From the NCBI RefSeq assembly GCF_001294335.1, contig NZ_LGKG01000159.1, positions 1-64,000 of the forward strand: a DNA stretch of 64,000 bases, read 5' to 3'. Below the pieces are notes generated by a model. That model was not told where the DNA came from. It worked only from the letters and a program-made list of their open reading frames with translations, and did no database searches. Position 1 is the first letter of the stretch, and the number at the start of each line of letters is the position of its first letter. Positions 9,301 to 16,037 of the stretch are shown piece after piece. Position numbers and translations under genes: made by a program. This DNA is from Streptomyces chattanoogensis. GTDB taxonomy: Bacteria > Actinomycetota > Actinomycetes > Streptomycetales > Streptomycetaceae.

Positions 9301-9442
9301 CCGTGTCGAACGGGGCGGCCTGCCCTCGGCGGGCCCCCGGCGGTGGCGGTCCGCCCGGGGCGGGGGCGGCGGCGCCGAGTGCGGCCCCCGCGCCGATCGC
9401 TCCGGCGGTTCCCAACAGCGTGCGTCGTGACGGCTGGCTCAC
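6302..9442 (-). CDS. Tat-exported GH89 alpha-N-acetylglucosaminidase
   Basis: The 1046-residue secreted glycosidase removes terminal alpha-linked N-acetylglucosamine. The N-terminus SRRTLLGTAGAIGAGAALGA is a twin-arginine signal with a hydrophobic core. The body matches the NAGLU/GH89 pattern: an N-terminal mixed domain, then a barrel with RFALNDTHDGYTAPYATW, HGVNEVLVTPGTE, KMDLLHEGGDPGDVPV and WVILGWQENPRRDLL, followed by the all-helical domain. About 150 further C-terminal residues (from TTNRAVFGQLDGRFAIDG) look like an added beta-sandwich domain. The GTG at 9442 was chosen because the Tat signal begins there; the open frame further upstream is not signal-like. Natural substrate not evident. 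Confidence 0.9.
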   Translation of the reverse strand: MSQPSRRTLLGTAGAIGAGAALGAAAPAPGGPPPPGARRGQAAPFDTAPARAALERLLPGHAGQFRLRPLAPDGTTDRFRVEGTAGRITVAGTTPATLLTGVHWYLKYTCHAHLSWAGDQPALPARLPAPAGPSERSTALPHRFALNDTHDGYTAPYATWARWERLIDVLALHGVNEVLVTPGTEAVYHRLLTDFGYSDAEARTWLPAPSHQPWWLLQNMSGYGGPVSPELLAKRAELGRRITDRLRALGMHPVLPGYFGTVPDGFAARNPGARTVPQGTWSGLRRPDWLDPRTGVFADVAAAFYRHQQQLLGPADHFKMDLLHEGGDPGDVPVPEAARAVEKALRTARPGATWVILGWQENPRRDLLNAVDHDRMLIVDGLSDLDRVTDRERDWGGVPYAFGSIPNFGGRTTIGAKTHMWAKRFTVWRDKEGSRLAGTAYMPEAAERDPAAFELFSELAWRERPVDRTAWFARYADLRYGARDDQARAAFAALCTSAYAIGSADGRPHDSVFAARPDLAARSGTRYATHTPAFDLAAFDTALAALLKIRPALRDSDAYRHDLTDAARQALANRSWQLIPQLQEAYRRKDRPAFRELARLWLRLMRLSDEVTGAHRQFLLGPWLADARAMASGDAEAAQLEHSARALITTWADRPTADGGALAHYANRDWHGLIGDVHLPQWQAYLDELEDALADDRPPKSFDWYAMEEPWTRRRNDYPLRPTADPHRTARRVHDTLATAPYQGTVTVTAAPHAMPPGGHATLTAALRNVNGLRATGRVDFALTGLEARADGPLSLPSLPPGGTGEARWRVAAPSGPPQDPLRPLPYGLTAEYGPKGEPRVRAVTHGVLFVAGPLDDDLETVTTNRAVFGQLDGRFAIDGAGADLWKGTEEFGAVYRPGALRAGGSVTVEVTRQEDGTGPWARAGIIVRNDLARPASPGFLNLSVTPANGAVLSYDATGDGTLDTYRRLPGIAAPALLRLTRGRDGGGAGTYTGACSADGGATWREIATVTVPGAAAAQDAGLHQCAANSATGHRGTAEFRRWRMS

Positions 9443-9696
9443 GTGTGCCCCCCACTGCTCGGCAGTAACAACGGACCCGTGCGGGGGGCACGGTAACGCT
9501 CGGCCGGTCTCGCTCCAAGTAGGCCGCAACGGCCGTCGGCGACCAGTGTTCCGCGGACCCTCATCCGTACGCTCCCTGCGCTTCATGCGCCCGGCCGTCG
9601 GGCACGGGAACAGTTTCCTGCGAAGAGAAGGCCAGGTCATTGGGGTAAACCACAGATTTTCGGTGGTGCGCACACCACCGTCCAAGGAGGGCTTCC

Positions 9697-10527
9697 ATGC
9701 GCTCGGCACCGACCGCGTCCACCGCCGCCCCGGCACCCGCCACTCCCGCCACTCCCGTCTCTCCCTCCCTTCCCTCCCAGGACACCGCTCCCGCCGCCGA
9801 CCCGGCGGCTGCCCCCGGCTACACGGCCGTGATCGCCGACACCCAGGAGCAGATCCGCGCCGCCCAGCGCCTGCGCCACCGCGTCTTCGGCGAGGAGATG
9901 GGCGCCACCCTGCACTCGCCGCTGGCCGGCCACGACATCGACGCCGTCGACGACCTCGCCGACCACCTCGTCGTCACCCACACCGCGACCGGCGAGGTGG
10001 TCGGCACCTACCGGCTGCTGCCGCCCGGCCGCAGCCCGCGCCTCTACTCCGACGGCGAGTTCGACCTCTCCGCCCTGGAGGAGCTGCGCCCCTCCCTCAT
10101 CGAAGCGGGCCGCTCCTGCGTCCACCCCGACCACCGGGGCGGTGCGGTGATCAACCAGATGTGGGCCGCGCTCGCCCGCTACACCCTGCTCTCCGGCCAC
10201 CGCTATCTCGCCGGCTGCGCCTCCGTCCCGCTCGCCGACGGCGGCACCGCCGCCGCCCACGCCTGGGAACTGGGCCGCACCCGCTACGCCGCCCCGCACG
10301 GGCTCCGGGTCACCCCGCACCACCCCTGGCACTCCACCGTCCCCGTCCCCGACCGCCCCAGCGCCGCCCAGCTCCCCCCGCTGCTCCGCGGCTATCTGCG
10401 CATCGGCGCCGTCATCTGCGGTGCGCCCGCCCATGACCCGGAGTTCGACGTCGCCGACTTCTTCGTCGTCCTGGACATGGAACGGCTCGGCGACCGCTAC
10501 CGGCGCTTCTTCCTGGGGGAGCGGTGA
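9697..10527 (+). CDS. GNAT N-acyltransferase, OlsB-like
   Basis: The 276-residue protein resembles the acetyltransferase-5 group that includes ornithine N-acyltransferase OlsB, which transfers a 3-hydroxyacyl chain from ACP to ornithine. Visible family features are AAQRLRHRVFGEEMGATL, DHLVVTHTATGEVVGTYRLLPP, EAGRSCVHPDHRGGAVINQMWAAL and a final DFFVVLDMERLGDRYRRFFL. The first 40 residues are an Ala/Pro/Thr linker. The start ATG follows GGAGGG at a normal distance. Its stop overlaps the next gene start (GTGA), so it is translationally coupled to a PlsC-type acyltransferase. That pairing supports ornithine-lipid synthesis, though substrate specificity cannot be read from sequence. Confidence 0.88.
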   Translation: MRSAPTASTAAPAPATPATPVSPSLPSQDTAPAADPAAAPGYTAVIADTQEQIRAAQRLRHRVFGEEMGATLHSPLAGHDIDAVDDLADHLVVTHTATGEVVGTYRLLPPGRSPRLYSDGEFDLSALEELRPSLIEAGRSCVHPDHRGGAVINQMWAALARYTLLSGHRYLAGCASVPLADGGTAAAHAWELGRTRYAAPHGLRVTPHHPWHSTVPVPDRPSAAQLPPLLRGYLRIGAVICGAPAHDPEFDVADFFVVLDMERLGDRYRRFFLGER

Positions 10528-11462
10528 ACCCGGCGGCCGCCCCCGGGCGCGCGGTGCACGGACCCTGGGACGTCTGGTCCGGCTGTACGCCGGACTGTGC
10601 CACGCACGCGCTGCCGCGGGTTCCGGCGGCCGAAACCGCCCGGCGCACCGCCGCGTTCGCCCGCCGGGTCGGCCGCGCGCTGACGGACGGCGAGCGGCTG
10701 GCCGATCCGGTACGGCTGCGCGCGCACGCCCGCGGGCTGCTCGATGCGCTCGGCATACGGGTCGAGGGGGCGGCCTCGCTGACCGCGGGCGGCGGGCCGG
10801 GCGGCGGGCCCGGCACCCTCATCGTCGTCAACCACATCTCCTGGCTCGACATCCCCGCACTGCTCGCCGTCGAACCGGTCACCCTGCTCGCCAAGCGCGA
10901 GGTCGGCGGCTGGCCGGTCGTCGGCGGCCTCGCCCGCCGCGCCGGTACGCACTTCATCGACCGCACCAATCCCCGCCAACTTCCTCATGCCATAGACGAG
11001 TTGACCGGACTCCTCGCCTCCGGGCGTTCGGTCGCGGTCTTCCCGCAGGCCACCACCTGGTGCACCACCGGCCAGGGCACCTTCCGCCGGGCCACCTTCC
11101 AGGCCGCCCTCGACGCGGGCGCCCCGGTCCGGCCGGTGACCCTCGGCTACACCCAGGGCGGCCGCCCCAGCACGGTGGCCGCGTTCTGCGGCGAGGACAC
11201 CTTCGCCGCCTCGCTGCGGCGGGTGCTTGCGGCCCGCGCGCTGGCCATACGGGTCACCGCGCATCCGGCACCGGCGGGGGAGGGGCTCGACCGGCGCGGC
11301 CTGGCGGCCCTGGCCGAGCGCGCCGTACTGGGCGGGCGGGGACCGGCCCGGGAGGGCGCGCCCGCGGTGTCCACGTCTGCGGTGTCCATGCCTGCGGTGT
11401 CCGCGCCCGTGGTGCCGTCGCCGCGACGGCACCCCGAACCGGCGGCCCGCCACCATGTCTGA
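10524..11462 (+). CDS. lysophospholipid acyltransferase (PlsC/OlsA-like)
   Basis: This 312-residue 1-acylglycerol-3-phosphate O-acyltransferase-family enzyme carries the catalytic motif NHISWLD (H-x4-D) near residue 106 and the later block VAVFPQATTWCTTGQGTFRRATFQ, which corresponds to the family FPEGTRS region with Glu replaced by Gln and no conserved Arg-Ser. The GTG start overlaps the upstream stop by four bases. Together with the GNAT gene it could complete ornithine lipid as the O-acyltransferase (OlsA-like). The C-terminus ends in a low-complexity Val/Ser/Ala repeat that overlaps the DedA start by eight bases. Confidence 0.88.
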   Translation: MNPAAAPGRAVHGPWDVWSGCTPDCATHALPRVPAAETARRTAAFARRVGRALTDGERLADPVRLRAHARGLLDALGIRVEGAASLTAGGGPGGGPGTLIVVNHISWLDIPALLAVEPVTLLAKREVGGWPVVGGLARRAGTHFIDRTNPRQLPHAIDELTGLLASGRSVAVFPQATTWCTTGQGTFRRATFQAALDAGAPVRPVTLGYTQGGRPSTVAAFCGEDTFAASLRRVLAARALAIRVTAHPAPAGEGLDRRGLAALAERAVLGGRGPAREGAPAVSTSAVSMPAVSAPVVPSPRRHPEPAARHHV

Positions 11463-12108
11463 CCTGCTCGGCCAGCTGGCGCAGCTGGACCGGCTCGCCG
11501 AGCCGCTCCGGGACCTGCTGCACTCGCCCTGGCTGTGGCTGGTCGTCCTGCTGGTGTCCGGCCTCGACGCGCTGCTGCCGTTCATGCCGAGCGAGACCAC
11601 CGTGGTGCTCGTCGCCGTGCTGATCGGCCCGCATCCGCCGCTGCTGGCGCTGCTGGCCGCCGTCGCGGCGGCCGGCGCGCTGGCGGGCGACTGCCTCGGC
11701 TACTGCGTCGGCCGCTACGCCGGTCCCCGCGCCACCGCCCGGCTGCTGCGCGGCGAACGCGGCCGGGCCCGGCACGCCCGCGCCCGTACGACGGTCGAAC
11801 GGCACGCCGCCACGCTCGTCATCGCCGGCCGCTTTCTGCCCGGCGGGCGGGTGGTCGCCGCGCTCTCCACCGGGAGCGTGCGCTTTCCGCTGCGCCGCTT
11901 CGTCCTGCTGGACGCGGTGGGCGCCGCCCTCTGGGCGCTGTTCAGCACGGCCCTCGGGGGCCTCGGAGGGGCGGCGCTCACCGATTCCCCGGTGACGGCG
12001 CTGCTGATCGCTTCGGGCACGGGGCTGGTGGTCGCGGCAGGTGTGGCGTCCTGCCGGCGGAGGGGTCCGTGGCGGGTTGTCCGGGAGGGCGTACGGGACG
12101 GGGCCTGA
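11455..12108 (+). CDS. DedA-family membrane protein
   Basis: The 217-residue protein has several transmembrane helices and the DedA (SNARE-associated) layout: LLPFMPSETTVVLVAVL near the N-terminus, GDCLGYCVGRYAG, then the signature region LVIAGRFLPGGRVVAALSTGS. DedA proteins move lipids across the membrane or support envelope integrity and membrane potential. It overlaps the acyltransferase gene by eight bases and is the third gene of the operon, so it may act on the same lipids. The ATG at 11455 gives MSDLLGQLAQLDRL. The downstream gene is convergent, 29 bp away. Confidence 0.9.
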   Translation: MSDLLGQLAQLDRLAEPLRDLLHSPWLWLVVLLVSGLDALLPFMPSETTVVLVAVLIGPHPPLLALLAAVAAAGALAGDCLGYCVGRYAGPRATARLLRGERGRARHARARTTVERHAATLVIAGRFLPGGRVVAALSTGSVRFPLRRFVLLDAVGAALWALFSTALGGLGGAALTDSPVTALLIASGTGLVVAAGVASCRRRGPWRVVREGVRDGA

Positions 12109-12137
12109 CCCCGTCCCGCCTGCTCATCCGGAGTCGC

Positions 12138-12758
12138 TCAGCCCTGCACGCCGGGCACGTACTTGTAGCCGACCCGGCGTACGGTCACGATCGACGCCCG
12201 GTGATCGGCGCCCAACTTGCGGCGCAGCCGGGCGACATGGACATCGACGGTGCGGCCGTCGCCGACATGGCCGTACCCCCACACCGTGGTCACCAGCTGG
12301 TCGCGGGTGTGCACCCGGTGCGGATGCGCCACCAGGTGGGCCAGCAGCTCGAACTCCAGGTACGTCAGGTCCAGCAGTCTGTCCTGGACCCGTACGGTGC
12401 GCTGCTCGGGATCGATCCGTACGATCCCGTCGCCGGTCCACGCCGCGGACGCGGCCCGGTCCGCGGCCGCCGCCGTCGGCTCGGCGGCCGACTGCGGGGC
12501 GGCGGTCTGCGGGGCGGCGGCCCGGGTGGCCTGTTCGGCCGGTACGAGGACCAGGTAGCCGACCATCGGCGGCTGGCCGGGCAGCGCGGGCAGGCTGTGC
12601 TGGGGCGCCGGCAGCCAGGTCGCGCCGGAGTTCAACAGCTCGGCTACGGGCGGTACTTCGTCGGGGGACACGGCGCGCAATCGGTGGCGGTGCGCGGTGG
12701 TGCGGTCGGACAGGGGGGCCGTCGCGGAAGTGGCAGGAAGGGTACGGACGTTCGTCAT
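12138..12758 (-). CDS. orphan winged-helix regulator (OmpR/PhoB-type C-domain)
   Basis: The C-terminal half of this 206-residue protein is a complete Trans_reg_C domain: LLDLTYLEFELLAHLVAHPHRVHTRDQL, VWGYGHVGDGRTVDVHVARLRRKLG and VRRVGYKYVPG. There is no receiver domain. The N-terminal 100 residues are Ala/Pro/Thr-rich with a short conserved-looking stretch GYLVLVPAEQATRAA. It is therefore a transcription factor without the usual phosphorylation switch. A candidate 34-residue Cys-containing leader peptide ends 103 bp upstream and could control its expression. Confidence 0.9.
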   Translation of the reverse strand: MTNVRTLPATSATAPLSDRTTAHRHRLRAVSPDEVPPVAELLNSGATWLPAPQHSLPALPGQPPMVGYLVLVPAEQATRAAAPQTAAPQSAAEPTAAAADRAASAAWTGDGIVRIDPEQRTVRVQDRLLDLTYLEFELLAHLVAHPHRVHTRDQLVTTVWGYGHVGDGRTVDVHVARLRRKLGADHRASIVTVRRVGYKYVPGVQG

Positions 12759-12861
12759 CGGGATCAGCTCTTTCGCGCAGGGGGCGTCGGGGACGTCGTG
12801 CGCGCGGGCAGGGCTGGGGACGCCGGTCAGCGGCGTCGGAGAGGCATGTGCGGGCCCGCGC

Positions 12862-12966
12862 TCAGTGCGCGCGGCAACACAGACGATCGAAAGCGTGCGC
12901 CTGCCGGGACGGCCAGAAGGGCTCGAGGTCGCTGCGACCCGTCGCGGTGTGAGGAAGGCTGGCCAT
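12862..12966 (-). CDS. candidate cysteine-containing leader peptide
   Basis: This 34-codon reading frame runs from ATG at 12966 to TGA at 12862 and ends FDRLCCRAH. Short Streptomyces upstream peptides ending in Arg/Leu/Cys-Cys patterns are known as putative attenuation leader peptides that sense cysteine supply. It lies on the same strand as the winged-helix gene and about 100 bp before its start. No attenuator hairpin was worked out, so the role is inference. Confidence 0.45.
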   Translation of the reverse strand: MASLPHTATGRSDLEPFWPSRQAHAFDRLCCRAH

Positions 12967-13047
12967 GGCCCTATTGAACCAGACGGCCGAGGCGATGGGG
13001 AACGGAGTTGACCGACGTCACGGCGCTGTCCCGCATCGTGGACCGTG

Positions 13048-13701
13048 CTACCGCGGCCTGTTGCGGGCCGGACGTGTCCCGGCCCCCGCTGTCCCCGCCC
13101 CTGCCACCCCGGCCGTCCGTATGCCCGTGCCCATCGCCGCCCCGAGCGCCAGCGCCGTCAGATGGCCGGCGTCGGTGAACGTCCGCCCCCGGCGCAGCAC
13201 CGGACGTATCCCCAGCGCGAGCAGCCCGGCCGTCGCCGCGGCCCGCGCGCCGCGGTGCGGAACGGAGGCGGCGAGGGCGCCGAGCGTGGCGTTGAAGCCA
13301 TAGCTCGCGCCGACATCGACGGCCCGCGCCGTCGCGTCGGGAGGGTCGGTCCGGACCCGTCCGCGCAGGCCCGCGTAGACCAGCAGGCTGGCCCCGATGT
13401 GCCCGGCCGCGAACACCCCGGCGGCGCGTGCGGTGCCCCAACGCGCCTCGGCCGTACCGAGCGTGGCCAGCAGCGCGGCGCCGTACGGCAGCGGCAGCGG
13501 CTCCTCGACGAAGGCCGCGCTGGTGACCAGCGTCCGCCACCGTCCGGCCCGCAGATTCGCGACGTTGGTGGAATGCGCCCGCAGCACCTCCGTGCGCCGC
13601 TCCCGGGGCAGCCGCGCCATGGCGTACGCGCCGAGCTGGAGGGCACCGACATACAGCGGCGCCGCCCAGGGGACCACCGGGCGCCTGCGGTACGTGGTCA
13701 T
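13048..13701 (-). CDS. rhomboid-like membrane protein
   Basis: The 217-residue polytopic membrane protein has a rhomboid-like layout. WRTLVTSAAFVEE lies in the first third, AAGHIGASLLVYAG follows, then VDVGASYGFNATLGALAAS where rhomboids carry the catalytic GxSG, and AGHLTALALGAAMG where they carry the catalytic His. The segment GASYGFNATLGA departs from the canonical serine motif, so protease activity is uncertain. Its ATG at 13701 is one base after the stop of the upstream gene at 13703-14611, so the two are likely co-transcribed. The C-terminal tail is Ala/Gly/Arg-rich. A second protein of similar type is at the right end of the window. Confidence 0.78.
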   Translation of the reverse strand: MTTYRRRPVVPWAAPLYVGALQLGAYAMARLPRERRTEVLRAHSTNVANLRAGRWRTLVTSAAFVEEPLPLPYGAALLATLGTAEARWGTARAAGVFAAGHIGASLLVYAGLRGRVRTDPPDATARAVDVGASYGFNATLGALAASVPHRGARAAATAGLLALGIRPVLRRGRTFTDAGHLTALALGAAMGTGIRTAGVAGAGTAGAGTRPARNRPR

Positions 13702-13702
13702 C

Positions 13703-14611
13703 TCAGGCCCCCGTCGGCAGCCGCTTGCGCCACTCCAGCGGGGCGACTTCGATGACTTTGTTCGGATTGCCGTCCCACTCCACCGGCAGGCCCGCCTCGG
13801 TCAGCGCCGCCGACACCGTCCGCCCGACCTCGGCCCTGTCCTCGTCGGAGCCCCCGTACGCGCCGTACCGGACCGAGAGGCCATGGCCCGCGGCGACCGA
13901 CTCCGTGTCCTGGTAGTGGAAGAAGACGAAGCCGTGGTCGGCCTCGGCGCGCTCGGCGCCGATCTCGGCCAGCCCGCAGCCGCTGCAGCAGGTGAAGTTC
14001 ATCCGCGCCGTCAGCCCCTGGCGCTCCAGCGCGGCGAACGCCCCGGCCACCCGGTCCGCGTCGGTCACCTCGGGCCATGCGGCCTGCTCGGCGAGGCGTT
14101 CCTGCCACGGGCCGGTGGCGATCCGCGCCGCCTCGTCCATCGAGAGCGAGGACACTCCGGGGTCGTCGAAGACGTCACAGAGGTTCTGTGCGACCTGATG
14201 GAAGGTCCAGAAGCCGGACCGGACGGCCTTGCGCGCCTGTTCCTCGGCGTCGGCGCGGAGCTCGGGCGGCACGCCGGGGGTGGACACCAGGTCGTCCAGG
14301 TGCCACTCCAGCGCCGTACGCCAGGACTCCCCGCCCCGGGCCCAGTCCAGGAACACCGCTATGACCTGGTCGGCATCGGCACATCCGGCGCGGAAGTGCT
14401 GCTCCGGGCCGCCGTCGCGGTACTCCACGGTGAACGGCCCGTCGTCCTCCCGCCAGGCCTGCAGGAACTGCCGGGGCTCCTCCGGGATCCGCTCGGCGAC
14501 CGCGAAATGGTCGTCGTCGGCGCCGATCCGCCGCAGCAGGGCGGTCAGTTCGGCTTCGGCCGGCCGAACGAGGTCCGGTCCGCTCTCGGTCTTGACGGTG
14601 ATCGCAAGCAT
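13703..14611 (-). CDS. conserved hypothetical protein with CCSGCG motif
   Basis: This 302-residue soluble protein resembles Streptomyces proteins of unassigned function; I recall a DUF6891-type annotation but cannot confirm it. The central region carries MNFTCCSGCGLAEIGAERAEADHGFVFFHYQD, a Cys-rich motif followed by an acidic/aromatic block that could bind a metal. The C-terminus ends VEWDGNPNKVIEVAPLEWRKRLP. The ATG at 14611 was chosen because the frame further upstream overlaps glnII. It is followed after one base by the rhomboid-like gene. Confidence 0.82.
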   Translation of the reverse strand: MLAITVKTESGPDLVRPAEAELTALLRRIGADDDHFAVAERIPEEPRQFLQAWREDDGPFTVEYRDGGPEQHFRAGCADADQVIAVFLDWARGGESWRTALEWHLDDLVSTPGVPPELRADAEEQARKAVRSGFWTFHQVAQNLCDVFDDPGVSSLSMDEAARIATGPWQERLAEQAAWPEVTDADRVAGAFAALERQGLTARMNFTCCSGCGLAEIGAERAEADHGFVFFHYQDTESVAAGHGLSVRYGAYGGSDEDRAEVGRTVSAALTEAGLPVEWDGNPNKVIEVAPLEWRKRLPTGA

Positions 14612-14665
14612 GTCCACAGCCTGCCACCCGCCACTGACAACCGGCCCCCGGCCCGGTACGCGGAA

Positions 14666-14692
14666 GGGGCCGGACCATGGCGGCCCGGCCCC
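14666..14692 (-). terminator. hairpin downstream of glnII
   Basis: GGGGCCGG at 14666-14673 pairs with CCGGCCCC at 14685-14692, about 48 bp past the glnII stop on the minus strand. There is no strong T tract, as is common in Streptomyces. Confidence 0.5.
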
Positions 14693-14739
14693 GACTCGGC
14701 TTTTCCTGCGGTGTCCTGCGGGTCTCGGAACGGTGTGTC

Positions 14740-15762
14740 TCAGACCTGCTCGCGCTTGGCCAGCTCGGTGCAGCAGGTGTCCACGATCAGGCGGGTGACC
14801 ACATACGGGTCGACGTTGGCGTTCGGCCGCCGGTCCTCGATGTAGCCCTTCTTCTCGACCTCGACCTGCCACGGGATCCGCACCGAGGCGCCGCGGTCCG
14901 AGGCGCCGTAGGAGTACTGGTCCCACGGGGCGGTCTCGTGCGCGCCGGTCAGGCGGTCCTCGATGCCGGTGCCGTACTGGCGCACGTGCTCCAGCGGCTT
15001 GTCGCCCTGGCCCAGCGCCTCGCAGGCGGTGATGATCGCGTCGTAGCCCTCGCGCATCGCCCGGGTGGAGAAGTTGGTGTGCGCGCCCGCGCCGTTCCAG
15101 TCGCCCTTGGCCGGCTTGGCGTCGAGCGAGGCGGTGACGCCGTACTCCTCCGCCACCCGGTGCAGCAGCCAGCGCGCCACCCACATGTGGTCCGAGACCT
15201 CCAGCGGCGCCAGCGCGCCGACCTGGAACTCCCACTGGCCGGGCATGACCTCGGCGTTGATGCCGGACAGGCCGAGCCCGGCGGCCAGGCAGAGGTCGAG
15301 GTGCTTCTCGACGATCTCCCGGCCGAAGATCGCGTCGGCGCCCACACCGCAGTAGTAGTCGCCCTGCGGAGCCGGGTAGCCGCCGCCCTCGGGGAAGCCG
15401 AGCGGGCGGTCACCCTTGAGGAAGGTGTACTCCTGCTCGATGCCGAAGATCGGCTCCTGCGCGGCGAACTTCTCCGCCACCGGGCGCAGCGGGGCGCGGG
15501 TGTTGGAGACGTGCGGCGTGAGGTCGGTGTTCAGGACCTCGCACAGGACGAGAAGGTGGTCGCCGCCGCGGATCGGGTCGGGGCAGCTGAACACCGGCTC
15601 CAGGACGAGGTCCGAGGAGTGGCCTTCCGCCTGGTTGGTGCTGGAGCCGTCGAAGCCCCACCGCGGCAGCTTGCTCGCGTCCGTAAGGATCTTGGTCTTG
15701 GAGCGGAGCTTGGCGGTCGGCTGGGTGCCGTCGATCCAGATGTACTCGGCCTTGATGGTCAC
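14740..15762 (-). CDS. glnII: glutamine synthetase II (eukaryotic-type)
   Basis: The 340-residue GSII enzyme makes glutamine from glutamate, ammonia and ATP. Diagnostic blocks are RWGFDGSSTNQAEGHSSDL, EPIFGIEQEYTFLKGDRPLGFP, AEVMPGQWEFQVG, DWNGAGAHTNFST and RGASVRIPWQVEVEKKGYIEDRRPNANVDPYVV. It is the short GSII form, lacks the adenylylation segment of GlnA, and is normally controlled at transcription. A GlnR-type box lies upstream at 15830-15867. Streptomyces typically carry both GlnA and GlnII, and glnA is also present at 36522-37931. Confidence 0.98.
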   Translation of the reverse strand: MTIKAEYIWIDGTQPTAKLRSKTKILTDASKLPRWGFDGSSTNQAEGHSSDLVLEPVFSCPDPIRGGDHLLVLCEVLNTDLTPHVSNTRAPLRPVAEKFAAQEPIFGIEQEYTFLKGDRPLGFPEGGGYPAPQGDYYCGVGADAIFGREIVEKHLDLCLAAGLGLSGINAEVMPGQWEFQVGALAPLEVSDHMWVARWLLHRVAEEYGVTASLDAKPAKGDWNGAGAHTNFSTRAMREGYDAIITACEALGQGDKPLEHVRQYGTGIEDRLTGAHETAPWDQYSYGASDRGASVRIPWQVEVEKKGYIEDRRPNANVDPYVVTRLIVDTCCTELAKREQV

Positions 15763-15829
15763 GGGGTCCTCATATACGGGTAGGTGCGGGTACGCGTGCG
15801 GGCGTACGGCTGCACTCTGGCAATGGGCC

Positions 15830-15867
15830 GTTTCCCGTCCGTTGCCCGTATGTGAACCACAGGTTAC
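15830..15867 (-). promoter_or_regulatory. candidate GlnR box upstream of glnII
   Basis: On the minus strand the sequence reads GTAAC-N6-TTCAC-N6-GCAAC-N6-GAAAC, matching the Streptomyces GlnR arrangement of alternating a and b half-sites at exact 11-bp steps. It lies 68-105 bp before the glnII start. A further GTAAC lies at 15883-15887. The second half-site is degenerate. Confidence 0.65.
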
Positions 15868-16037
15868 TCAATCGGACATCGGGTTACCCTTTGATTTAGC
15901 CGCTGCGAGCCCTCTGTTTCCTTGCATTGTGTTGCCGGGTGGGGTGTGTGGCCTCGAAGATGCCCCTTCAGTGGCCCACCGCCCCTCCGGTACGCCCGGC
16001 GTACGGCGTTGTCAGTGGTGCGCGCGACACTTGCTCC

